This document shows positions 57,374 through 64,000 of a stretch of 64,000 bases of DNA, one piece after another. The notes under the pieces are model-generated. The model had not been told where the DNA came from. It worked only from the letters and a program-made list of their open reading frames with translations, and did not search any database. Made by a program: the position numbers and the translations under genes. The DNA is from Labia minor (lineage: Eukaryota > Arthropoda > Insecta > Dermaptera > Spongiphoridae): the NCBI GenBank assembly GCA_963082975.1, contig OY720344.1:66182546-66246545 (forward strand). Direction: 5' to 3'. How positions within the stretch are numbered: the first letter of the stretch is position 1; every line of letters begins with the position of its first letter.

Positions 57374-59844
57374 GAATGTTATCATGTTTCCTTTTAAATC
57401 AAAAGAGATGATAGATATGATAATGTCAGTTTAATTGAAAAATTTATGTCAAATAATGTAAAGCGTTACAAAAATAAAGCATTTCTATAGTAAGGTTTAA
57501 AAAATTAAAAATTTTGTATACAAAATAAATATGAATTAGAAATCTTTAAATTTTAAAATTATATAGTATAAATATAATCTATAAATTATATATTAAAATC
57601 AATATAAAAAAGTAAAAATAATTGTTGGAAAAATAAAAAAATTAAGTAAAAAATCGGACAATTTTGTGAAATAAACAGTTAAAAAATCTTAAAAATCAAT
57701 ATATTTTAATAAGATATTTAAAATATTCAAAAAATTATGGAAATTAAAGAGAGAAATGGAAGAAAACATGTAAAGTTGTGTACATTTATGTATAGATAGT
57801 TGAAAAATAAATCTATTTATGTATAAGATTTTGTCTTTAAATTTAATATTAGTAAATTTACTAATTATATTATTCAATTCATAATTATAATTAAATCCAG
57901 TAATAATATATAATCTAATCAATACTACTTTATAATATATGGTCTAAATTATGAATTTTTATTTTCAATTTAATTACATTCAAAATAAACATTTTTTAGA
58001 AACGATCCACTACGTTTATAAATTGTAATGTTTATTTTTAGTCAGATGACAATTGATATTTGTATTGTAAAATTATTTATATAGTTATTTTGTGAATGTT
58101 TTGAATATATAAATAAAATTAAAGACAAATATTTTAAGATTCTTTTTCAGAACGGAAGGATATTGGTTAAAAATTTTATAAACCCTTTGCCCTTAACGTT
58201 TAAAAGTTGACTAGACTCCATGGCAAGTAGGTTTTTCGAATAAAAACCTAACGGAGAAGGAAATTTTAGCAATTTTGGAAGAGAGTAGTGATAGTGATGT
58301 ATCAATAGGCCTATTCTCATCGGATTATGACGAAACATCCAGTGAAGATGAAACGAGAGTGGATGTCCCAGGATTAGACTCCTCTAGTAGTCGAGCAGAA
58401 TCTCAGCAGGTAAAATGAAGTGATAGCCTTACATTTCAAAGAATTAGAACATTACATCAATTCAGCAGGGCCTAAACACAGTTTATCAGTTGGTAGCAAT
58501 GAAAATTATTTTTTTGAATTATTTGTGGTTCGTAATTTTTATAATAAATTTGTAAAAGCAACTAATATACGCATATATCTGAAAAAACATTGGAGGTCGC
58601 CGACAAAAATTTAGAGGACTCAAATGTAGAAGAAATACAAGCCTCTATAGGAATTCTTATCTATATGGGTATTATAGATGACTATTTTCAACGGGATTTT
58701 TGTGTATGTCCTATAGTGAGACAAATTATGGCACTAAAGCGATTTAGAAAATTGGGGCAGTATTTACATCTTTTGCACCAACAGCTGATCCTCGATCCTT
58801 GAGAACCTCGGCGTGAAAATGCGCTTAGAGACATCTGTCTCTGATTATATCAGCTATTTCGGACATCTAAAGTGAAAATGCCCTCGAAAAGACTATAATA
58901 AAAGGGAAAGTCCCGGGAAAAGACCGCGCGGAAGAGCTCCATCAAGGTGGCGATGTCACTCACGGGCTGTCCACTTCGGGTCACTAAGGTGAGGGAACTG
59001 AATAAGAGGCGGATGGCGGACAACCGTTGCAAGTGCGATACTACCATGTGATCACAACCCGTCTACTTGACGTCTGCGACTGAGAAGAAGACGTAGAATT
59101 TACATCTGAGTGACAGTGATTCCTCATCGAAAAAGGCTATCTCTTATAGTTTATCATGATTTTTTTCGAAGGGAGAACATGCTACTATAGCTGTGTCCAT
59201 TAAAATAATGCAGCTATCTTGGCCAGCGTGGGCAATTTAAATAGGAGCGACAAAGAGTTAATTAAGAAATCAATCTGTATGATTAATAAATAATACTTTC
59301 TAAACCCTTTAAGTCTTGTCTTTACTCTGATCTGTATGATCAAGAGAGAAAAGATAATATACTGCCTCCAACCTCTTGTGTATAATATAATTTATAAAAC
59401 AATATTGTTATAATTTGTGATTTCTTTTTTTAACATAAAGTATACATTTTTTATAATATTGACATTTTTCTCAGCTCAAAACAATTATCTATAGACTTAA
59501 AAACTGATAAAAAAATTATTTTAAAAATACATTTGAGTATTATTTATATAGGTATATATAAAGATTCTCAAGAGAACTAATTTTTCATATTCATCAATAT
59601 AAATTTTTATATAATATAATTAATGTGTCATTATTTAAGTTTTAATATAATCAATTAACAAACTAAATAGTATTCAACAACATTAGATGTTTTTAAATTT
59701 AACTATTCAAAAAAATAATAATTAATATTTTTATTTTTATTTTACTTAAGGAAATTTTTAGTTTTAAATTTACTATAAACATCAATTTAAAAATGAATAA
59801 ATACCTTGAGACATAGTATAGAATTTAGGTTCTTGAAAATCCAT
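43048..59844 (-). CDS. Lbc-family Rho guanine nucleotide exchange factor (C1-DH-PH), 29 coding exons
   Basis: Activates Rho-type GTPases by GDP release. Exons in order: 59805-59844, 55547-55735, 55155-55400, 54898-55079, 54606-54767, 54265-54422, 53603-53731, 53363-53429, 52226-52340, 51977-52047, 51799-51905, 50407-50487, 50290-50336, 50108-50205, 49915-50019, 49480-49785, 49243-49401, 48950-49104, 48668-48797, 48449-48603, 48262-48374, 46918-47108, 46668-46842, 46267-46507, 46004-46199, 45645-45807, 45366-45526, 43412-43738, 43048-43302. Phases agree throughout and give 1507 residues. Atypical C1 finger at 400-446 (His400, Cys413, 416, 428, 431, His436, Cys439, 446); DH about 575-800 with ECILFVTQRLTKYPLLIEPL; PH about 800-910; coiled coil about 1141-1235. 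There is no PDZ or RGS domain, so it is not RhoGEF2/LARG; the layout fits the GEF-H1/p114RhoGEF/AKAP13 group, whose fly member is cysts. Confidence 0.93.
43972..45250 (-). mobile_element. LINE family 2, 5'-truncated copy
   Basis: It starts (5', right end) within the reverse transcriptase at FVDFTKAYDSIDREK and ends at 43972 in a (GATA)n tail. A longer intact stretch at 44225-44584 reads [20 protein letters not shown], with [20 protein letters not shown] and GHVARMGEERMAK, the conserved C-terminal block of this LINE type. Near the 3' end an AT-rich segment of about 100 bp is bracketed by inverted AATTCCCTCT motifs (44108 and 44231). It lies in RhoGEF intron 27. Confidence 0.85.
47109..48261 (-). 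other. RhoGEF intron 21
   Basis: 1.15 kb of AT-rich DNA between the end of the PH domain and the first coiled-coil exon. No element, RNA or exon was recognised. Confidence 0.6.
51172..51266 (-). CDS. Probable alternative first coding exon of the RhoGEF gene
   Basis: Inside RhoGEF intron 11 the minus strand has an ATG at 51266 and 31 codons beginning MTCDPPSSRKAPPGGG and ending VATKLGV, followed by a perfect GTAAGT donor. It ends in phase 2, which is exactly what exon 12 (50407-50487) needs. It is strikingly GC-rich for this genome. Splicing to exon 12 would give a protein of about 1050 residues that keeps DH, PH and coiled coil but lacks the N-terminal region and the C1 finger. The reading is inference from phase, donor and composition; no transcript is available. 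Confidence 0.55.
51540..51660 (-). promoter_or_regulatory. Possible internal promoter of the RhoGEF gene
   Basis: A second GC-richer patch (51570-51665) lies about 300 bp upstream of the candidate alternative first exon. It contains no recognised motif or reading frame, but its position fits a promoter or 5' leader of the short isoform. Confidence 0.3.
52422..52460. mobile_element. Single hAT-like terminus
   Basis: CAGGGGTGCTAAACCTTTTG resembles a hAT end of the CAGRGGT type. No partner terminus or target duplication was found in the intron, so it is a relic or the match is chance. Confidence 0.4.
52738..52815 (+). repeat. Partial SINE copy
   Basis: Matches the body tail of the SINE at 26925-27175 (CTCGGACTTTTGTACATCCT and GAGCCTATCAAGTC, then CCTATGATCAG). 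About 78 bp, diverged, in RhoGEF intron 8. Confidence 0.5.
53150..53290 (+). pseudogene. Possible LINE C-terminal remnant
   Basis: One frame gives WILRIGLDAKNEMKRRPQRH followed by RDRGRQTTNDLI, which loosely resembles the RRPRGRP-x-RW tail of LINE proteins. It is short and flanked by stops. The resemblance is weak. Confidence 0.3.
56203..57104. mobile_element. Family B element with tandem internal units
   Basis: Opens with CTGTGGCCAGGTCCGAACCG then ACCGACGG, and closes with TATCGTCGGTCGGTAAAA. The CCGACCGACG / CGTCGGTCGG pair forms subterminal inverted repeats. Inside, a unit of about 270-280 bp (from ATTCGTGGTGATAT to AAAATGCATG) is repeated twice with a third partial copy, each full unit holding CACTTCCGGTTTCCGG, a (GACG/GACA)n microsatellite and CAAATTTCATCAAAATCGG. 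It lies in the first intron of the RhoGEF gene. Confidence 0.65.
57105..58189 (-). other. AT-rich part of RhoGEF intron 1
   Basis: Contains a (TA)n run at 57340-57370 and nothing else that I can support. Confidence 0.6.
58190..59250 (+). mobile_element. piggyBac-type transposon remnant
   Basis: The plus strand carries the acidic N-terminus of a piggyBac transposase (LTEKEILAILEESSDSD, about 58250-58410). It then has pieces of the catalytic domain in other frames (NLEDSNVEEIQASIGILIYM, with PIVRQIMALKRFRKLGQYLH, about 58590-58790). Possible ends are CCCTTTGCCC at 58183 and GACAAAGAGTTAA near 59250, the latter next to a TTAA. Several frame changes and loss of most of the catalytic core show it is dead. 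Confidence 0.7.
58800..59105. repeat. Unexplained GC-rich block inside the piggyBac remnant
   Basis: About 300 bp with much higher GC than its surroundings replaces the expected transposase core. The minus strand has a 65-codon open frame (58850-59047), but I recognise no domain in it. It could be an inserted element or part of a diverged leader; undetermined. Confidence 0.35.
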
Positions 59845-59862
59845 TATTATTATATTTCAAAT

Positions 59863-59883
59863 TCAAAACTGGATTATATACAT
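59863..59883 (-). promoter_or_regulatory. Upstream ORF in the RhoGEF leader
   Basis: The first coding exon begins at an acceptor (ATTATTACAG, exon start 59892), so the 5' untranslated leader is itself spliced. Between that acceptor and the ATG at 59844 is a six-codon uORF, ATG TAT ATA ATC CAG TTT TGA, which could lower translation of the main frame. Confidence 0.5.
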
Positions 59884-59892
59884 TTTGAACAC

Positions 59893-61756
59893 CTGTAATA
59901 ATAAAATTTAATAATATTAATATCCTGATAGACCAAGCTTTTAATGTCAAAATATATTTATTATTTATTGAAATCAATAATAGATAACTCAATTTAGAGA
60001 ATGTATAAGTTAATTTTTTTAATTAAATTATATGTAAATAAATTGATTAAAATAAAGATAATAAATACATAAAATAAAATAAATAATAAAAAAATAAAAC
60101 GTATTTTATTTATATGTCTTTATTACTCACAACTTATTTTATTATATTTCTTTAAAATAATTTAGTTTTTGTATGCCTATGAATATGTATTTAAATAAAA
60201 ATTTTATTTTATGTAAATAGCATTTGCAGTCGCCATTTTGAGAAAATAATCGATGAATTATTTTTATAATACATAATTTTTTATAAATTGTATGATAAAC
60301 AGTTAATTTAAACACTCCATTGTTTATGATTTTTGTCTCTTTTTAATTATATAACTTAAAATTCCAAAACTATGTCAATGATAGGTATCTAATAGCACAA
60401 AAATATGGTCAAGTTGTTTTATCTTGGCATTTCTTGTTGAGTGTATGACGTCACATGTCAGAATCTCACAAAGATATAAAGATTAAGATAGTAAACTACT
60501 ATTACCTGACAATGATAATATATATATATATATATACTCCCTAATTTTTTATTGTTATGATTTTGTTTCACTATGCAAGATTTTTTATATAACGATAAAA
60601 ATGGATATTTCATACATTTAAATAACTTATAGAAATAACACAAATAAGATGTTTATTCAAAACCACAGACCATAAACCACAGACCATCAGTATCAGACGT
60701 GAACACTTATTGTTATTTCGTGAAACATTGCCACCATGCGGCTTGCGCAGTGAACTAATTGAAAAAAAATCGGGCTTGTGTGTGTGTTTTTAATTTAACT
60801 GGTTAAGTAATTTACATAAATAAAATAAACGAATAATGTTCTTGTTAATATTTAATATGTATGGATTAAAAATTTTCTTCAATGCCAATATTTGAAACGA
60901 GAGAAACACATACGAATTGTTCTTAGTGAGAAGGAAATTTATAAATAAATAAATAAATAATCATTTCTATTTCCATAAATATACTATTTAAAAAGATCAC
61001 AAGAAATCCATAAATTATTGATTAACTAAGAATAATTAATCCAACGCATTTTTAATCATCTAAGTTTATCAAACAACTGATTTACGTACATTTGGGTTAA
61101 TCTAAAAATGAAAAAAATGTGGGATGTCTCCGCTCGGCTATCATGCAAATTCCAATTGGATAAATTAAATTATAGATTAAAATTAATAAATAATTTTAAA
61201 ATAGTTTAAGATATTAAGAAAAACGTTATTTTATAAATTTTTTTAATATATATATATTATTCGGTAAATTTATTTTATATATCAAACGAAATATAAAAGA
61301 TTATGCTATGATAAAATTTACAACGATTAATAAAACAGAAAGACATTGATTATGCTGGGTTTGTTTCGAATATTATGTGCACGGATGCAGGGCCGTCTTA
61401 AGGAATTCGGCGCCCATGGGCTACTAAAAATAATGCGCCCTTCTTCCTAAGAAAATACTATATCGCAAATAAAAAATTGCCGCCTCAAAAGGCTTGCGCC
61501 CTGGGGCACAGAGCATCCGTATCCGCCCTGGGGCTTTAGCCCACACAACACACACAACCACACAACTGGGGGATGATTTTTTCAAATTTTGCTTTTTCTG
61601 CAGCAATGCGATCTCTTGAGCGCCTGCATAGTTAAAAATTGGGTGCCTGCAGCGCCATCTCTTATTTCCGTCCCAAAGACTAAACAAGGAATCAAAGGCT
61701 CGGTAGAATTAACGAATGTTCTGTTCAATCAATTTCTTTTCTTAAATATTAATTAA
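59893..61756. promoter_or_regulatory. Shared upstream region of RhoGEF (minus) and NDUFAF6 (plus)
   Basis: The two genes are divergent with 1.9 kb between start codons. On the minus strand CAAAATGGCGAC at 60230-60241 matches a YY1-type core-promoter motif and may mark the RhoGEF start. A duplicated ACCACAGACCAT (60661-60686) and a GC-richer patch with GGCTTGCGCAGTG (60730-60750) follow. A family A head fragment lies at 61120-61200 and a transposon-like end at 61388. Exact promoters are not determinable. Confidence 0.35.
61388..61690. mobile_element. Transposon-like fragment, one end visible
   Basis: Begins with CAGGGCCGTCTTAAGG followed by CGGCGCCCATGGGC, a terminus type widespread in arthropod hAT-like elements. 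The following 280 bp are GC-richer than the flanks and contain no recognised gene. The opposite terminus is missing. It sits 70 bp before the NDUFAF6 start. Confidence 0.5.
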
Positions 61757-62928
61757 ATGGAAATTTTTAAATCTTTAAATCGATTAAATGAGAGAAAGAG
61801 TCGTATTTTTTTAAAAAACTTTAGTACTAAATTAAATTCTTTAAATTATTGTTTTAATAATGTTAAGTAAGTTGTTAAAAATAACTAATAATTATTTTAA
61901 AATAATTTTATATTTTTTTTCAGAAAATATGATTTTGAAAATTTCTTGTGTATACTTTTATTGCCAGAAAATATTAAATCAAAAGCTATAGGCCTCAGAG
62001 CATTTAATATTGAATTAGCTAAAGTTCAAGATAATGTTACAGACCCTTTAATTGGAGAAATGCGTTTACAATTTTGGAAAAATACAATAGAAGGACTTTA
62101 TAATGGGATAATTCCTGAACATCCAGTAGCTGTCCAACTGTATAAAGTAAGTAATAATTAAGATCATAGTAATTTAATTTTAAACGATCTTATATAGTTC
62201 ACAATATTTAGATTGATTCAGTATCTTTTTTCTATGACATAGTTATTGAAATAAAGTTATATTAATTGATAATTTTTCATTTCTGAATTCCTCTAAAATT
62301 AAATCTAATTCATACTTTAATTTTGATTTAATAAATTTCATTATTTTAATTTTTCTTCATATGCCATGAATGAGTTATAACTATTAATAATTAATAATAT
62401 ATTATAAAAAGTAATTCCTTGTCATTAGATATAATAAATAATTCGTGAAATTTAAAAAAACTAAATAAAAAATTATAAGTCGTTTAGTAATATAACTCTT
62501 TTCCATAAATTATTAATAAGTTATTTAAGAATTATAATTTAAAATCTTCATTTTTTTAGATTTTAGAAGAAAATAATAATTTATCAAAACAATATTTCTC
62601 TCGTTTAATTTCAAGTAGATTAGATTTTCTTAAAAAGCCATATTTTAATTCACTTGAAGAAATGGAAAAATATTCTGAAAATAGTGTTTCATCCATTTAT
62701 TATTTGCTTCTTGAATTATCTGGTATCTTTGAAATAAGAAAACAAAAACAAATAAATCTTCATATAGAATGAAAAAAAGACATGGAATTTATATTTATTT
62801 AAGGTATTCAAGATTTACAATCGGACCATGCCGCTAGTCATTTAGGCAAGGCCATTGGGATTGCAAATTTGTTGCGCTCCCAACCTTATTTATCATCGAG
62901 CAAACAGAAGATAATTACTTTCCCCCAG
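61757..62928 (+). CDS. NDUFAF6: NADH dehydrogenase complex I assembly factor 6 (partial, 5' exons)
   Basis: Mitochondrial squalene/phytoene synthase-like protein needed for complex I assembly (fly sicily). Exons: 61757-61866, 61924-62146, 62560-62722, 62804-62928, giving 207 residues with correct phases; the first intron is only 57 bp. The N-terminus is basic and suits a mitochondrial presequence (MEIFKSLNRLNERKSRIFLK). Family motifs follow: YDFENFLCILLLPENIKSKA, LRAFNIELAKV, IGEMRLQFWKNTIEGLY and SDHAASHLGKAIGIANLLRS. The family usually has about 330 residues, so roughly 120 C-terminal residues lie on later exons; none was found before the right edge. The Asp-rich catalytic motifs of true synthases are not conserved in this family. 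Confidence 0.9.
62147..62559 (+). other. NDUFAF6 intron 2
   Basis: AT-rich, with a GTAAGT donor and a TTTTTTTAG acceptor. No element is visible. Confidence 0.7.
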
Positions 62929-62964
62929 GTAATTTTTGAGAGATTATTTTAAAACTGTATATAT

Positions 62965-63200
62965 TATAGGGTATTACTTAATAAAATAAATACTTAACAA
63001 ACAAAATTAACAATCTTTAATCGTAAATAAACATAAACATAAATCGTCCGTTACATTCATCTGCAAACATAAGAGTGGACCAGTGCATGAAACAACCACA
63101 GGTCGCAAGTATCGTAACATAGAGGTCGCTTACATAGCCTTCACACAGCGCCCTCACTTAACTTAAACTTTAAATGAAATAATTTAAATTATTTCCTACA
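62965..63200 (-). repeat. LTR-like sequence of a gypsy-type relic
   Basis: On the minus strand TGTAGGAAAT follows a purine-rich stretch, CAGGAAGGCCGAAAC, of the kind that precedes 3' LTRs in several insect Ty3/gypsy lineages; the other end is near AATACCCTATA. It is about 236 bp and GC-richer than its flanks. Only one copy lies in the window, so the boundaries are inferred. Confidence 0.45.
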
Positions 63201-63376
63201 GTTTCGGCCTTCCTGACATCAATCGACCTCGATTGTTTATTAATCACTTAAAATAAAAGTTTAACAAATAAAAACATTATAATACTTATTACTTTAGATT
63301 CACAATTCATACACAATCCATTACAATATCACTTTTTTTTTATTTACTTAATTAGATGAATTACAAATCATGGAAA

Positions 63377-64000
63377 TCATTGAAGAAGTTCACGCTCTGA
63401 CAAGTTCACTTCAGAATTAATATTTCCAGGCAACCAAGGTCTGATTCTAGAAACATCATAAGTTCCCTTAAAAGGGACTCGCGAATGCTGAAATCCCTGT
63501 ATGTCTCTCAATATGTACCTATCATTTGGTAAAACGGTTTCCTTAATTGTATCTTCTTTAAATTTTTTCTTTTTCTTTTTCACTTGAATAATATCATTTT
63601 GTAATTGTTCATCGAGTTTATTTAAATTATTATATTGTTCATTTAACTTGTCACTATTTACTTTCAATTTAACATAAGTTTTATTTAAAGATTGAGTTTC
63701 TTTCATTATTTTGTTTTTACTATCTTGTAATTCTTTTAATTTTTCTAAAATAATTTCATTTTCTTTTTTTAAAATATTTATTGACTCTTCTAATTCTTCA
63801 ATGGTATTTTTATTAATAAATAAATATTTTTGAAATAATACATTTTTCATCATAATAATTTCATTTTCTACACATTTTTTGGAATTAAAATTTTTCGCTA
63901 AACAATCTAATTTAGTTTTATATTGAGCGGACATACCAGGATTTACGACATAATTTAAATCATTACCTTCGAATAAATCTTGATCTATTAATAATAATTC
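63377..64000 (-). CDS. Coiled-coil protein, 3' part, with an integrase-like C-terminal tail (partial)
   Basis: The minus-strand frame is open from the right edge to a stop at 63377. The first 150 or so codons are Lys/Glu/Asn-rich with heptad spacing (IEELEESINILKKENEIILE and similar), a long coiled coil of unknown identity; an internal Met lies at 63934 but the frame continues upstream. The last 50 residues differ in style (VLPNDRYILRDIQGF, TYDVSRIRPWLPGN) and resemble the C-terminal end of Ty3/gypsy integrases. An LTR-like sequence follows 180 bp further on. So the tail is probably retroelement-derived and the host part is either truncated or fused to it. The gene family of the coiled coil was not recognised. 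Confidence 0.5.
   Translation of the reverse strand, partial: ELLLIDQDLFEGNDLNYVVNPGMSAQYKTKLDCLAKNFNSKKCVENEIIMMKNVLFQKYLFINKNTIEELEESINILKKENEIILEKLKELQDSKNKIMKETQSLNKTYVKLKVNSDKLNEQYNNLNKLDEQLQNDIIQVKKKKKKFKEDTIKETVLPNDRYILRDIQGFQHSRVPFKGTYDVSRIRPWLPGNINSEVNLSERELLQ

Noticed and set aside
43048-59844. Assignment to RhoGEF2/LARG
   Set aside because: No PDZ or RGS-like domain is encoded; the C1-DH-PH-coiled-coil order fits the Lbc/GEF-H1 group.
60725-60760. ATG at the GCCACCATGCGGCTTGCG motif as the NDUFAF6 start
   Set aside because: It meets a stop after five codons; the ATG at 61757 instead gives an in-phase exon with presequence and family motif.
61352-61390. MLGLFRILCARMQ-like frame as an NDUFAF6 first exon
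   Set aside because: No donor in the right phase, and it runs into transposon-like sequence at 61388.
1-64000. A Polinton, virus-like capsid gene or toxin gene
   Set aside because: No capsid, packaging ATPase, family B polymerase or toxin motif was seen; the only capsid-type relic is the gag remnant of the gypsy element.

Overview
The window comes from a nuclear genome of an arthropod, most likely an insect. It is very AT-rich, genes are split by GT-AG introns (from 57 bp to over 8 kb), and the introns are packed with transposons. The species cannot be named from the sequence. I resolved five host genes or gene parts by following exon phase and splice sites: the first coding exon of a Rab32/38/29-type GTPase (minus, 815-926); a complete 10-exon membrane dipeptidase (plus, 8437-36190, 546 residues); a complete 29-exon Lbc-family RhoGEF with C1, DH and PH domains and a coiled-coil tail (minus, 59844-43048, 1507 residues); the first four exons of the complex I assembly factor NDUFAF6 (plus, 61757-62928, running off the right edge); and a coiled-coil protein at the right edge (minus, 63377-64000) whose C-terminus looks retroelement-derived.

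Layout. 1-8.2 kb holds the Rab exon, then AT-rich DNA with a 167-bp-arm foldback element and non-autonomous repeats resembling Helentron-associated elements. 8.4-36.2 kb is the dipeptidase gene. Its introns carry a nested MULE-in-TIR element (12.4-14.7 kb), an internally deleted mariner (15.3-16.2 kb), several LINE pieces, a nearly whole RTE-like LINE with target site duplication (22.7-25.7 kb), a pogo-type MITE, a SINE and a recent Ty3/gypsy element with 911-bp LTRs (27.7-35.2 kb) that itself hosts an hAT MITE. 36.2-43.0 kb is gene-free space between the convergent 3' ends of the dipeptidase and RhoGEF genes. 43.0-59.8 kb is the RhoGEF gene, whose introns contain a LINE fragment, a tandem-unit repeat element and a piggyBac remnant. 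59.9-61.75 kb is the shared upstream region of the head-to-head RhoGEF and NDUFAF6 genes.

The genes do not form a pathway: a vesicle-traffic GTPase, a cell-surface metallopeptidase, a Rho activator and a mitochondrial assembly factor are ordinary eukaryotic neighbours. The most useful new observations are a probable alternative promoter and first exon inside the RhoGEF gene, which would give an isoform without the C1 domain; the layered transposon insertions with intact target duplications; the element families with subterminal inverted repeats; and the open frame that runs from a coiled-coil region into an integrase-like tail beside an LTR-like sequence. I found no CRISPR array, no functional RNA gene and no convincing novel defence or enzyme system.
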